56,958 bases of DNA from Paracoccus litorisediminis (GTDB taxonomy: Bacteria; Pseudomonadota; Alphaproteobacteria; Rhodobacterales; Rhodobacteraceae). Below, in pieces: positions 50,513 to 56,958 of this stretch (position 1 is its first letter; each line of letters starts with the position of its first letter). A program made the translations under genes and the position numbers. Below the pieces are notes generated by a model that was not told the DNA's origin, ran no database searches, and worked only from the letters and a program-made list of their open reading frames with translations. The stretch is from NCBI RefSeq assembly GCF_009711205.1, contig NZ_WMIG01000024.1, positions 1-56,958 of the forward strand. The letters are read 5' to 3'.

Positions 50513-52093
50513 TCAGGCAAACCACCAGCGCTCAAATGCTTTGTAGCCGTCCAACGGCCACTGCGCACTAATAGCCTCAGCATGGGCCACTTTCTTGGCG
50601 CGGACCACGATCCAGTTGGCGAAGTTCAGCACGATTGCCCCGCCGTCGCGGTTGCAGATTTCCTGCATTTCCCAATACATAGCCTTGCGCTTCGGCTCAT
50701 CCAGCTCGGTGCGGGCGGCGACCAGCAATTCGTTGAACCGCGCATTCTGCCAGTGTGTCTCGTTCCAGGGGGCGTCCTTGGCATAGGCCACGGTAAATGC
50801 GAGATCCGCCGTGGGCCGTCCGCCCCAGTCCGATGCCGCGAAGGGACTTTTCAGCCAAATATCCGAGAAGTATCCGTCGCCCGGCACGCGCTTAACCGTA
50901 ATATTGATACCGCCTGCAGCTGCGCTGGCACTAAACAGCTCTGCAGCAGGCACTGCTCCCGATCCGGCTCCTTCCGAGGTAATCAATTCCACATCCAGAG
51001 AGTCCAGCCCAGCCTGCTTCAGATAATAGCGTGCCTTTTCCGGATCATAGGCGGTCTGCTCCAGCTCGGTGTTGAAAAACTTGTTCGAGCGAGCAATCGG
51101 ATGGTCATTGCCGACGTAGCCATGACCGAACTGGGTTTTACGGAGCACGTCCTCTCGGTCGACGCCGTATTTCATGGCGAGACGAATATTGGCATCGGTG
51201 AAAGGCGCCATCGTGCAGGCCATGGCAAAATTGTTATGCGCGGCACTGGGTGTTTCGTCGACGATTACCCGCTCATCTTGTGCAAGAAGGGCAAGGGTCG
51301 AGGTGTCGTTGCGTTCGCTGATATCGACTTGACCCGAGATGACGGCGTTGTTGCGCGCTGCCGGATCCAGCACCGCGATCAGATGGATTTCATCGAAATA
51401 GGCCGCATCCGGCTTCCAATAATCGGGATTGCGCACCAGTTCGATCCGCACGCCCGGCTCGAAGGACTGGATGCGGTAGCCACCGGTGCCCGCTCCCGAC
51501 GCGATATCGACACCGCCCTTGCCGTCCGAAGGCAGGATGATTAGGGCGAACCCTGCGGTCAGTGCCGGGAAGTCGGCATTGCCATTGGCCAGTTCGAAAA
51601 TGACGGTGCTGTCGCCGTCGGCACGCACATCCTTCAGATCCGAAAGCAGAGCCTTGGCGCCTGAGGTCGAGGCCTCGCCCCGATGGTAGTTATAGGTGGC
51701 AACAACGTCCTCGCTGGTCAGCGCCTTGCCGTTGTGGAAGGTCACGCCGCTGCGCAGTTTAAACGTCCATATCCGGGCATCCGGACTGGCCTCCCAGCTT
51801 TCGGCCAGCTCGGGGACGATCTCGTCCTGCGCGCCGTATTCGGTCAGGCCATTGCCCCGGCAGAAGGCGAAGGCGATCGAAAGCGAGGTTGCATAGGTGC
51901 CGGGGTCCAGCCCCTCGGCGGTATTCGCCTGCCCCATGGCAACGCGTAGCACCCCGCCCTTTTTCGGCGCATCTTGGGCCATGCTCTGGCCGGCAAATAG
52001 CGGCAACGCCGCTGCGGCCATGGCCGTGCCAAGTAGCGTCCTGCGCGACATAATTAGGCCGCCAGGGCTACGATGGAACTCGATGTCTTTCAT
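50513..52093 (-). CDS. ABC transporter family 5 substrate-binding protein
   Basis: A 526-residue extracellular solute-binding protein family 5 member. A twin-arginine-like leader (MSRRTLLGTAMAAAALPLFAG, residues 15-35) ends near SMAQDAP. ELAESWEASPDARIWTFKLR and SGVTFHNGKALTSEDVVATYN are the family signature. It captures a peptide-, amine- or sugar-like ligand for the Dpp-type permease. Start MKDIEFHR follows GGAG with good spacing; a start at the inner ATG (52051) would give a standard Tat leader and is a real alternative. Two operator dyads lie upstream. Confidence 0.88.
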   Translation of the reverse strand: MKDIEFHRSPGGLIMSRRTLLGTAMAAAALPLFAGQSMAQDAPKKGGVLRVAMGQANTAEGLDPGTYATSLSIAFAFCRGNGLTEYGAQDEIVPELAESWEASPDARIWTFKLRSGVTFHNGKALTSEDVVATYNYHRGEASTSGAKALLSDLKDVRADGDSTVIFELANGNADFPALTAGFALIILPSDGKGGVDIASGAGTGGYRIQSFEPGVRIELVRNPDYWKPDAAYFDEIHLIAVLDPAARNNAVISGQVDISERNDTSTLALLAQDERVIVDETPSAAHNNFAMACTMAPFTDANIRLAMKYGVDREDVLRKTQFGHGYVGNDHPIARSNKFFNTELEQTAYDPEKARYYLKQAGLDSLDVELITSEGAGSGAVPAAELFSASAAAGGINITVKRVPGDGYFSDIWLKSPFAASDWGGRPTADLAFTVAYAKDAPWNETHWQNARFNELLVAARTELDEPKRKAMYWEMQEICNRDGGAIVLNFANWIVVRAKKVAHAEAISAQWPLDGYKAFERWWFA

Positions 52094-52228
52094 TTCTCTC
52101 TACTCCTGTTGGGAAGAGCCTACCTGTTCTCGGCAGATCTCATTGAGGACGAAATCGAAGGAAAAGCCTTCCTGCGGCCAAAGATTCGCAGTTCTTCAGT
52201 GGCAACTGCCAGTCGGAGAGTGCTTTGG

Positions 52229-52248
52229 ATAACTGAGATCTCAGTTAT
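52229..52248. promoter_or_regulatory. GntR-type operator dyad 1 upstream of the ABC operon
   Basis: ATAACTGAGATCTCAGTTAT is a perfect 20-base palindrome, 135 bases before the binding-protein start. The same core occurs at four other sites in this cluster. Confidence 0.75.
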
Positions 52249-52263
52249 AGATTCTGACGTTAG

Positions 52264-52279
52264 ATCTGAGATCTCAGTA
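52264..52279. promoter_or_regulatory. GntR-type operator dyad 2 upstream of the ABC operon
   Basis: CTGAGATCTCAG (52266-52277) with near-matching flanks. It lies 17 bases from dyad 1, so the pair could bind two dimers side by side. Confidence 0.65.
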
Positions 52280-52298
52280 AGTAAACTGAAATATGCCC

Positions 52299-53288
52299 CT
52301 ACCATGGGTTAACCCAGTTCAGCGGTATTCTTCCGGTCAGAATGCGATAGGCTTCGGCAGCTGCAAGCTGCTGAATTTGCTGAACTGACTGTTCAGAATA
52401 CCAAGCGGTGTGATCACTAACGACCAGATGCGGCAGATCGAAAAGAGGGTTGTCGCGATCCGGCGGTTCGCGCTGGAAAACATCCAGCCCTGCCCCGGCG
52501 ACACGCCCCGAAAGAATGGCTGAACTCAGTGCCGCCTCGTCGATGTGGCTACCCCTTGCGGTGTTCAAGATCACGACGCCGGGCCGCAGTCTTGCAATCA
52601 GTTCGGCGGTCAGCGTCGGTCGCAGATCGGAGCGGCCAGGGGCGTGAAAAGACAAGATCTCCACCGCCTCGACCAGATCCTCCAGCGTGACGCGTATCAC
52701 CCCGGCGGCTGCGGCGCCCTGCTCGTCAAGGAAAGGGTCATGGACCAGAACTCGATCAACACCGAACGCGGCAAAGCGCTTGTGGACAGCCCGGGCAATG
52801 CGGCCGTAGCCAACAAGGCCCAGTGTTGCGCCGGCGATCCGTTGCAACGGCTCGGTCTGGCCGACTTCCCATGCCCCTTTGCGGACAGCGGAGTCACGAG
52901 TGACGATCCGGCGGCGAACAGCCAGGAACAGCGCCAGCGTGTGATCTGCCACCTCGATGTCCGCGCCATAATCGGGCACATTGGCGACCTTGATGCGGCG
53001 TTCGCGCGCCGCGTCCAGATCAATTTTGTCCAACCCGACTCCATAGCGCACCAACCCTCGCAGGCGCGGCGCAGCATCGAACAGCGCAGCATCCACAGCT
53101 GTGTCGCGTAGCATGATCAGATCGGCATCGGCCACACCCCGCAGCAGCGTCTGCCGGTCACCCTGCCAATCCAAAGCCGTGATCTGCACGCCGAGCGGGG
53201 TCAGAACCTCGCTTTCCGCGGCATAGCTGGCATAGCCCGGTTCGACGACGACCACTTTCACAGGCCCAGTTCTTTCAAAAGCTTCCAT
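52299..53288 (-). CDS. D-2-hydroxyacid dehydrogenase (C-terminal-binding-protein type)
   Basis: A 329-residue D-2-hydroxyacid dehydrogenase. The NAD motif is LVGYGRIA, catalytic Arg lies in NTARGSHIDE, Glu in QREPPDRDNP and His in SDHTAWYSE. The VRYGVGLDKID and GADIEVADHTLALFL motifs place it with the CtBP/PGDH-like group. It lies 3 bases after the GhrA-like gene, so the two dehydrogenases act in sequence or on alternative substrates. It probably handles the 2-oxo or 2-hydroxy acid from the pathway. Confidence 0.85.
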   Translation of the reverse strand: MEAFERTGPVKVVVVEPGYASYAAESEVLTPLGVQITALDWQGDRQTLLRGVADADLIMLRDTAVDAALFDAAPRLRGLVRYGVGLDKIDLDAARERRIKVANVPDYGADIEVADHTLALFLAVRRRIVTRDSAVRKGAWEVGQTEPLQRIAGATLGLVGYGRIARAVHKRFAAFGVDRVLVHDPFLDEQGAAAAGVIRVTLEDLVEAVEILSFHAPGRSDLRPTLTAELIARLRPGVVILNTARGSHIDEAALSSAILSGRVAGAGLDVFQREPPDRDNPLFDLPHLVVSDHTAWYSEQSVQQIQQLAAAEAYRILTGRIPLNWVNPW

Positions 53289-53291
53289 CGC

Positions 53292-54236
53292 TCAATACCC
53301 CGCCGAACGATTTCCAAGCGGCTCCGGAGCGAGCCCACTTCGCATACGAGAGATATTGCTCAGAACGGATTGAGCAGTCGCCCACGGGTTAGGCTCGCTC
53401 GCGATGTGCGGTGTCAGGCGAATATTCGGATGCGCCCAGAACGGATGGTCGGCGGGTGGCGGCTCCTGCCGCATCACATCCAGTGTGGCACCTGAAAGAT
53501 GTCCTCTGTTCAGCGCTGCCAGCAAGGCATCCTCATCCATGTGGTCGCCTCGACCGATGTTCACCACCGCAGCGCCCTGCGGCAGTGTGGCAAAGAGATC
53601 GGCATTCAGCATGCCGGTGGTGGCCGGGGTGCGCGGCAGCATTGCCACCAGAATGTCGCTGCCCGCCGCAAATTCAGACAGTTGCTCCGCGCCGTGAAAG
53701 CTCTCAGCTCCGGCTATTTCTTTGGGAGAACGGCTCCAGACCCTGACAGGGAAACCGAGCCCGACCAGCGCCTCGGCAACGAAAAGCCCCAACGGGCCCG
53801 CACCCATCAGCCCGACACTGCGTTGAAAGTTCATCGCAGGGCGAACGAATGCCCAGCGGCGTTCCTTTTGGCGGATATCGAACAGCATCATGTCGCGGTG
53901 GTGATGGATCACTGCATGCAGCACATAATCGCGGTGCTGCTGGCGGGTTACCTCATGCACGAGCTTCACGACCGGGATCCCGAGCGGCAGGTCCGGGTCG
54001 GCGAAGATGTGATCCACTCCCGCTGCCATAGAGAAGATCGCATTAAGGTTCGGCAACTTGGCCAGATAGCCATGGGGCGGCTTCCAGACCAGCGCCCATC
54101 GGATCGTAGCGGGGTCAAAGTTTTCGCCCAATACATAGATTGGCAGATCGGGGGCTGCAGCACGCAACGCGCTGCGCCAATCCTCTGGGTTCTCGCCGGT
54201 CGCAATGATCAACATCGCCTGTTCGGTGTCGGACAT
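53292..54236 (-). CDS. Glyoxylate/hydroxypyruvate reductase A-like D-2-hydroxyacid dehydrogenase
   Basis: A 314-residue GhrA-like protein. FSMAAGVDHI, a GAGPLG NAD motif, Arg in NIGRGDHMDE, Glu in RQEPPPADHPFW and His in TPHIASEP are all conserved. GhrA-type enzymes reduce glyoxylate and hydroxypyruvate, so a 2-oxoacid product of the pathway is the likely substrate. It is 3 bases before the second dehydrogenase and about 130 bases after the cupin. Confidence 0.85.
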   Translation of the reverse strand: MSDTEQAMLIIATGENPEDWRSALRAAAPDLPIYVLGENFDPATIRWALVWKPPHGYLAKLPNLNAIFSMAAGVDHIFADPDLPLGIPVVKLVHEVTRQQHRDYVLHAVIHHHRDMMLFDIRQKERRWAFVRPAMNFQRSVGLMGAGPLGLFVAEALVGLGFPVRVWSRSPKEIAGAESFHGAEQLSEFAAGSDILVAMLPRTPATTGMLNADLFATLPQGAAVVNIGRGDHMDEDALLAALNRGHLSGATLDVMRQEPPPADHPFWAHPNIRLTPHIASEPNPWATAQSVLSNISRMRSGLAPEPLGNRSAGY

Positions 54237-54368
54237 GGTCGCATCAATCCTTGGTGGTCCGGATTATGCCCGGACACAGGTCATCATTCGGTCGCGAGGA
54301 TGCGCGACCGCTCTTCAGCGGCGTTCGACCGAAACAGGCCGAATAATGGAAAGGGTGATCCCCAGGGA

Positions 54369-54725
54369 TCAGGTGTTTTCGCGGATCACATAGATCTTCT
54401 TAGTGGGGGTGATGACCCTCCAGATATAGCTGTGCCCGGGGCGCATGATGAAGCTGTCGCCCACGGTGATGCGGCGTGGCGGCTTGCCGTCCTCGATCAG
54501 CTCGGATTCGCCCTCGATGATCGTGCAGAATTCCCAGGTTTCCTTGACCACACGCCAAGAACCGTCGCGGACTTCCCAAATGCCGGTGCTGACCGAGCCA
54601 TCGGGCGTCACCTCAATCTCCCAGGTCTTGTTGGTCGGCGCGCCCTCGGTTACGCGGTCGGGCAAGGGGGCACCCGGTTCTGGCGTGCCCAGTTGCTTCA
54701 CATCATAAAAGTAAAGCGCGTCCAT
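54369..54725 (-). CDS. Cupin-domain protein
   Basis: A 118-residue single-domain cupin. WEFCTIIEGESELIEDGKPPRRITVGDSFIMRPGHSYIWRV covers the two cupin motifs, with Cys or Glu where the first metal-binding histidines usually stand; only H in PGHSYIW remains. It belongs to the small EutQ/DUF861-like cupins often found beside amine or amino-acid catabolic genes; function is uncertain. Of three successive ATGs, the last (54725) is best spaced from GGGAG. First gene after two operator dyads. Confidence 0.75.
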   Translation of the reverse strand: MDALYFYDVKQLGTPEPGAPLPDRVTEGAPTNKTWEIEVTPDGSVSTGIWEVRDGSWRVVKETWEFCTIIEGESELIEDGKPPRRITVGDSFIMRPGHSYIWRVITPTKKIYVIRENT

Positions 54726-54863
54726 CATCATCTCCCGTAAAGACTGTATGTCGTGCCATCGCCGTCATCTGGCGCTTGCGCATGACTCTGCTGTCTTCGC
54801 CCGGCGACGGCATTGCAGGATCTGCACTGAAGCGAGTAGCGGTTTGGCTTGAAAGAAGCCTAT

Positions 54864-54879
54864 AACTGCGATCTCAGTC
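54864..54879. promoter_or_regulatory. GntR-type operator dyad 3
   Basis: AACTGCGATCTCAGTC matches the dyad core at most positions, 139 bases before the cupin start. Confidence 0.6.
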
Positions 54880-54890
54880 TGTAAATAAAA

Positions 54891-54906
54891 ATCTGCGATC
54901 TCAGAT
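54891..54906. promoter_or_regulatory. GntR-type operator dyad 4
   Basis: ATCTGCGATCTCAGAT retains the CTGNGATCNCAG core and overlaps the gntR stop codon. It lies 12 bases from dyad 3. Confidence 0.6.
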
Positions 54907-55581
54907 GAGGGGGCTGATATTGTGTTTGAACGGCAGAAGATTCATGCCGTCATGAATCTCGGCCCGCAGCGCAAGACACATCGCGTCCGCATCGCGCAGG
55001 TGCAGGGCGCGGAGGATTGCGGGATGTCTGTCCTCATCGGGGTGCCTTCCGGCGGTACGCTCGAATACCACGCGCATCAGCGGGCCGAATTGCAGCCATA
55101 ATGTCTCGATCATCTGCATGGTCGTCGGCGCTGGCTGCGCACTGTAGAGTTTGAAATGGAACTCGTAATTGCTGCTCATGTAAGTTTCGACCTCGCCAGA
55201 GGAGAGGCACAGCTTCATCCGGCGGTCGATCTCGTGCATTTCCTCGATCAGATCATCCGAGATCACCGGCAGTGAGCGGGACGCAGCGGCCGGCTCCAGA
55301 CGCAGGCGGCAGAACAGCAGGTCTTCGAACCGGATCTGCGTCATTTCGGGGACGACAACACTGCTTTTCGACCGGATCTCCAGCGCGCCTTCGGCCGCCA
55401 GCCGGGCAATCGCATCACGCACCGGCATCGGGCTGACGCCAAGTTCGCGCGCGATTCCGCGTGAGGAAAGAACCTGGTCCGGAGTAATCGTCCCGGTGAC
55501 CAACCGATGGCGCAAGGTGCGATAGACCATCATGCGCAACGGCGCCTCAGCCTCACGGTCGCTCTGAACGCAGCACTCCAT
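54901..55581 (-). CDS. GntR family regulator (FCD domain)
   Basis: A 226-residue FadR/FCD-type GntR regulator. The winged helix-turn-helix spans about 15-75 (LSSRGIARELGVSPMPVRDA in the middle) and the all-helical FCD effector domain follows, with the YEFHFKLY and DRHPAILRAL segments that supply metal-binding residues. The start after GGGGAGGGAAG was chosen over a longer reading. It most likely binds the repeated AACTGNGATCNCAGTT dyads, including one 54 bases upstream of itself, and represses the cluster until a pathway acid is present. Confidence 0.86.
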   Translation of the reverse strand: MECCVQSDREAEAPLRMMVYRTLRHRLVTGTITPDQVLSSRGIARELGVSPMPVRDAIARLAAEGALEIRSKSSVVVPEMTQIRFEDLLFCRLRLEPAAASRSLPVISDDLIEEMHEIDRRMKLCLSSGEVETYMSSNYEFHFKLYSAQPAPTTMQMIETLWLQFGPLMRVVFERTAGRHPDEDRHPAILRALHLRDADAMCLALRAEIHDGMNLLPFKHNISPLI

Positions 55582-55634
55582 CTTCCCTCCCCGATCTTTC
55601 CTGCAGTCTCTTAACACACGAATCCGTGGAGTGT

Positions 55635-55650
55635 AACTGTGATCGCAGTT
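55635..55650. promoter_or_regulatory. GntR-type operator dyad 5 (autoregulatory)
   Basis: AACTGTGATCGCAGTT, 54 bases before the gntR start, matches the dyad consensus. Its position suggests autoregulation. Confidence 0.65.
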
Positions 55651-56037
55651 GCGAGGACACTGCAACTTTGCGGTTGGCGCTTGCAGGACAAAATTTGGAC
55701 TATTGCAGAGCAAACAGCAAACCGCGTTGGTATTCGTTCGACTTTGCACCGGCTTTCCGTGGCACCGCTATTTTTTCGCCCCGATCGCTGCGATAATCAC
55801 CAATGGCTGCTTTGGGGATACTGCACCGCAGCATACCGGCGGGACTGAGCGGCCGCAAAGGGCCGAGATGCGCGTGACTGAGGCTGAGCTAAACCCGTCT
55901 CGTCGCATTGTGCAGCAGATCGTCGTGATGAGCCCATCAGAGGCGTTCGTGCACGATGTGGCGCGCGCCGTGTCGGACTTGTCGGATCGGAAAGGGTAAG
56001 ACTAGATTGCCGTCGGATAGAAACTGGGGGCACCGAC
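55651..56037. other. Gene-free spacer right of gntR
   Basis: About 390 bases with no convincing gene. A 43-codon reading from 55868 (MRVTEAELNPSRRIV...) looks protein-like but has no matching family known to me and could be the tail of a decayed gene. Confidence 0.3.
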
Positions 56038-56478
56038 GTGGATGTGAAATCATCGCAAGCGACCGGAAATGCTGCCATGCACTATGTCGCATGGCAGCCT
56101 TCAAAGAGGGGCTGGAACGTGATGCCAACCACGCGGAACGCGAATGGAAGCGAGCTGTATTGCGCGAACGATGCAGAGACCGTCATCTTTGGGGTGCAGA
56201 GCAAGGGATTGTCAAAGAGAGGTCCGGTTGGGCTGGGGTCGAACCTTGGCAATCTTCGATCGGATTGGTGGATTATTACCATCAACGCGAAATCGGACAA
56301 CCCGATCTGTTTCATCTTGAGGCGGCAGGAGGTTGTTGATCTTTGTTTCCACAGCGATCCTGCAAAGAGCCGCGACGGTGTTCAGTCATATTGGCTACAA
56401 CCGAAGGCCTACGACCAGGCACAATTCAGGGATGCTTGGCACAGGCTCCTCGCACCTCCCGGCCCTATTGGCGAATAG
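56038..56478 (+). CDS. Hypothetical protein, possibly a restriction-endonuclease-like fold
   Basis: A 146-residue protein. HYVAWQPSKRGWNVMPTTRNANGSELYC is followed by ETVIFGVQSKGLSKRG, a layout in which an acidic residue after the GSE segment and the V-x-x-K (VQSK) strand resemble the PD-(D/E)XK core, as in small nuclease-like genes. The rest (DWWIITINAKSDNPICF, then QFRDAWHRLL) is conserved-looking. GTG start after GGGGGCACC. No partner methylase is visible. I know similar sequences only as hypothetical proteins, so the nuclease reading is an inference. Confidence 0.6.
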   Translation: MDVKSSQATGNAAMHYVAWQPSKRGWNVMPTTRNANGSELYCANDAETVIFGVQSKGLSKRGPVGLGSNLGNLRSDWWIITINAKSDNPICFILRRQEVVDLCFHSDPAKSRDGVQSYWLQPKAYDQAQFRDAWHRLLAPPGPIGE

Positions 56479-56713
56479 AGCCGTCATTGACTGCTTCGTC
56501 CGCACTGGGGTTTAAGATTAAGCGATCTCGCTGAACCCCGCCTCAACGTCCGGTTTGGAAGAAGCTAGCGGCTGTCGACCGGCCGTTATGGGCCGGCCTG
56601 GAACGGATGGCTCTCTCTGCCAACGACAGCCCCGGCGGGCAAGACGTCGCATCTTGCAAATCCGATGCCCCATTCTCTGCTCAACGCTGTGAATCGCCGG
56701 ATCGCGCAAAGCG

Positions 56714-56958
56714 TCAGTAACTGAGCCCCCGCCCCAAGAGTAGGACCGCACGTTCCGCCTGCGGGTCGTCATCAGCCCTCAGCGGGTGCTCCCTGTTGAT
56801 CGGACTACTGGCCTGCAGCACATCCAGCATGTCGGGAAAGCCATGCGCAACATCCGGCATCCCCGCAATTTCATAGGCATTCTGTCCCAGCCCTGCATAA
56901 TGGACGATCGTACCGCCATGCCGGGTCAAGCGCGCGGCAAAGAAAGCGCAAGAAATTA
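56714..56958 (-). CDS. Partial unidentified gene at the right edge
   Basis: The minus-strand frame is open from the right edge to a stop at 56714: about 80 codons, 5' end missing. Translation includes FFAARLTRHGGTIVHYAGLG, then AYEIAGMPDVAHGFPDMLDV, and ends GRGLSY. No family was recognised. The frame looks protein-like in composition but has no start in view. Confidence 0.45.
   Translation of the reverse strand, partial: ISCAFFAARLTRHGGTIVHYAGLGQNAYEIAGMPDVAHGFPDMLDVLQASSPINREHPLRADDDPQAERAVLLLGRGLSY

Noticed and set aside
56518..56772. 84-codon minus-strand ORF near the right edge
   Set aside because: Arg-rich translation, no ribosome binding site and overlap with the more protein-like partial frame.

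Overview
This window is GC-rich DNA of alphaproteobacterial type, most like a Rhodobacterales (Paracoccus-like) mobilisable plasmid or chromid. That assignment is an inference from codon and base use, the MobC/relaxase pair, the abundance of tripartite tricarboxylate transporter (TctC) genes and overall gene style. No rRNA, tRNA, CRISPR array or complete insertion sequence was recognised.

Region 1 (1-2.75 kb) is a mobilisation module: a MobC-like ribbon-helix-helix accessory protein, a VirD2-type relaxase, a truncated DUF6429-like reading frame and one small ORF. A shortened, decayed copy of the relaxase 3' half plus the DUF6429 start recurs at 30.93-31.52 kb in the same orientation, so direct repeats bracket everything in between.

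Region 2 (2.8-30.7 kb) is a dense catabolic island of 26 genes in six transcription units. It holds aldehyde dehydrogenase, TctB, TctA, a ThDP enzyme and a 4,5-dihydroxyphthalate-decarboxylase-like protein (+); a D-2-hydroxyacid dehydrogenase, TctC and LysR (-); a YdiJ-like FAD/Fe-S dehydrogenase and TctC (+); AroQ, Gfo/Idh/MocA, LysR, a SnoaL-like protein, Gfo/Idh/MocA, a TIM-barrel protein and an SDR (-); TctC, TIM barrel, MFS, AroQ, SDR, TIM barrel and RraA (+); and TctC plus RraA (-). Only one TctAB membrane pair serves four different TctC binding proteins. The enzymes (two AroQ dehydratases, two IolG-like dehydrogenases, three AsbF/QuiC/IolE-type TIM-barrel proteins, a ThDP enzyme, a decarboxylase and two RraA-type aldolases) suggest import of carboxylic acids followed by oxidation, dehydration, decarboxylation and aldol cleavage of a carbocyclic acid related to quinate, shikimate or an inositol acid. 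The exact substrate is not evident, and no ring-cleaving dioxygenase or AroE-type dehydrogenase is present.

Region 3 (31-40.4 kb) starts with the decayed mob copy and an HU gene. It then carries an AT-richer glycan operon on the minus strand: a coiled-coil methyltransferase, a large glycosyltransferase, a KpsS-like/hexapeptide acetyltransferase fusion and a second KpsS-like protein. Beyond a decayed IS481-like transposase lies a CatB-like acetyltransferase. This part looks laterally acquired.

Region 4 (40.4-43.4 kb) holds a thioredoxin-reductase-like flavoprotein, a GNAT acetyltransferase and a YjhX-family protein, separated by gene-poor stretches.

Region 5 (43.4-55.65 kb) is one minus-strand catabolic cluster: GntR regulator, cupin, two D-2-hydroxyacid dehydrogenases, a dipeptide-type ABC importer (binding protein, DppB, DppC, fused DppD-DppF), an SDR, a glutamine-synthetase-like gamma-glutamyl-amine ligase and a PuuB-like oxidase. 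Five copies of a dyad AACTGNGATCNCAGTT lie only before gntR, before the cupin and before the binding protein, giving a self-contained predicted regulon. The cluster probably imports and oxidises an amine or amino-acid-like compound through a gamma-glutamyl route. The window ends with a small possibly nuclease-like gene and an unidentified gene cut by the right edge.
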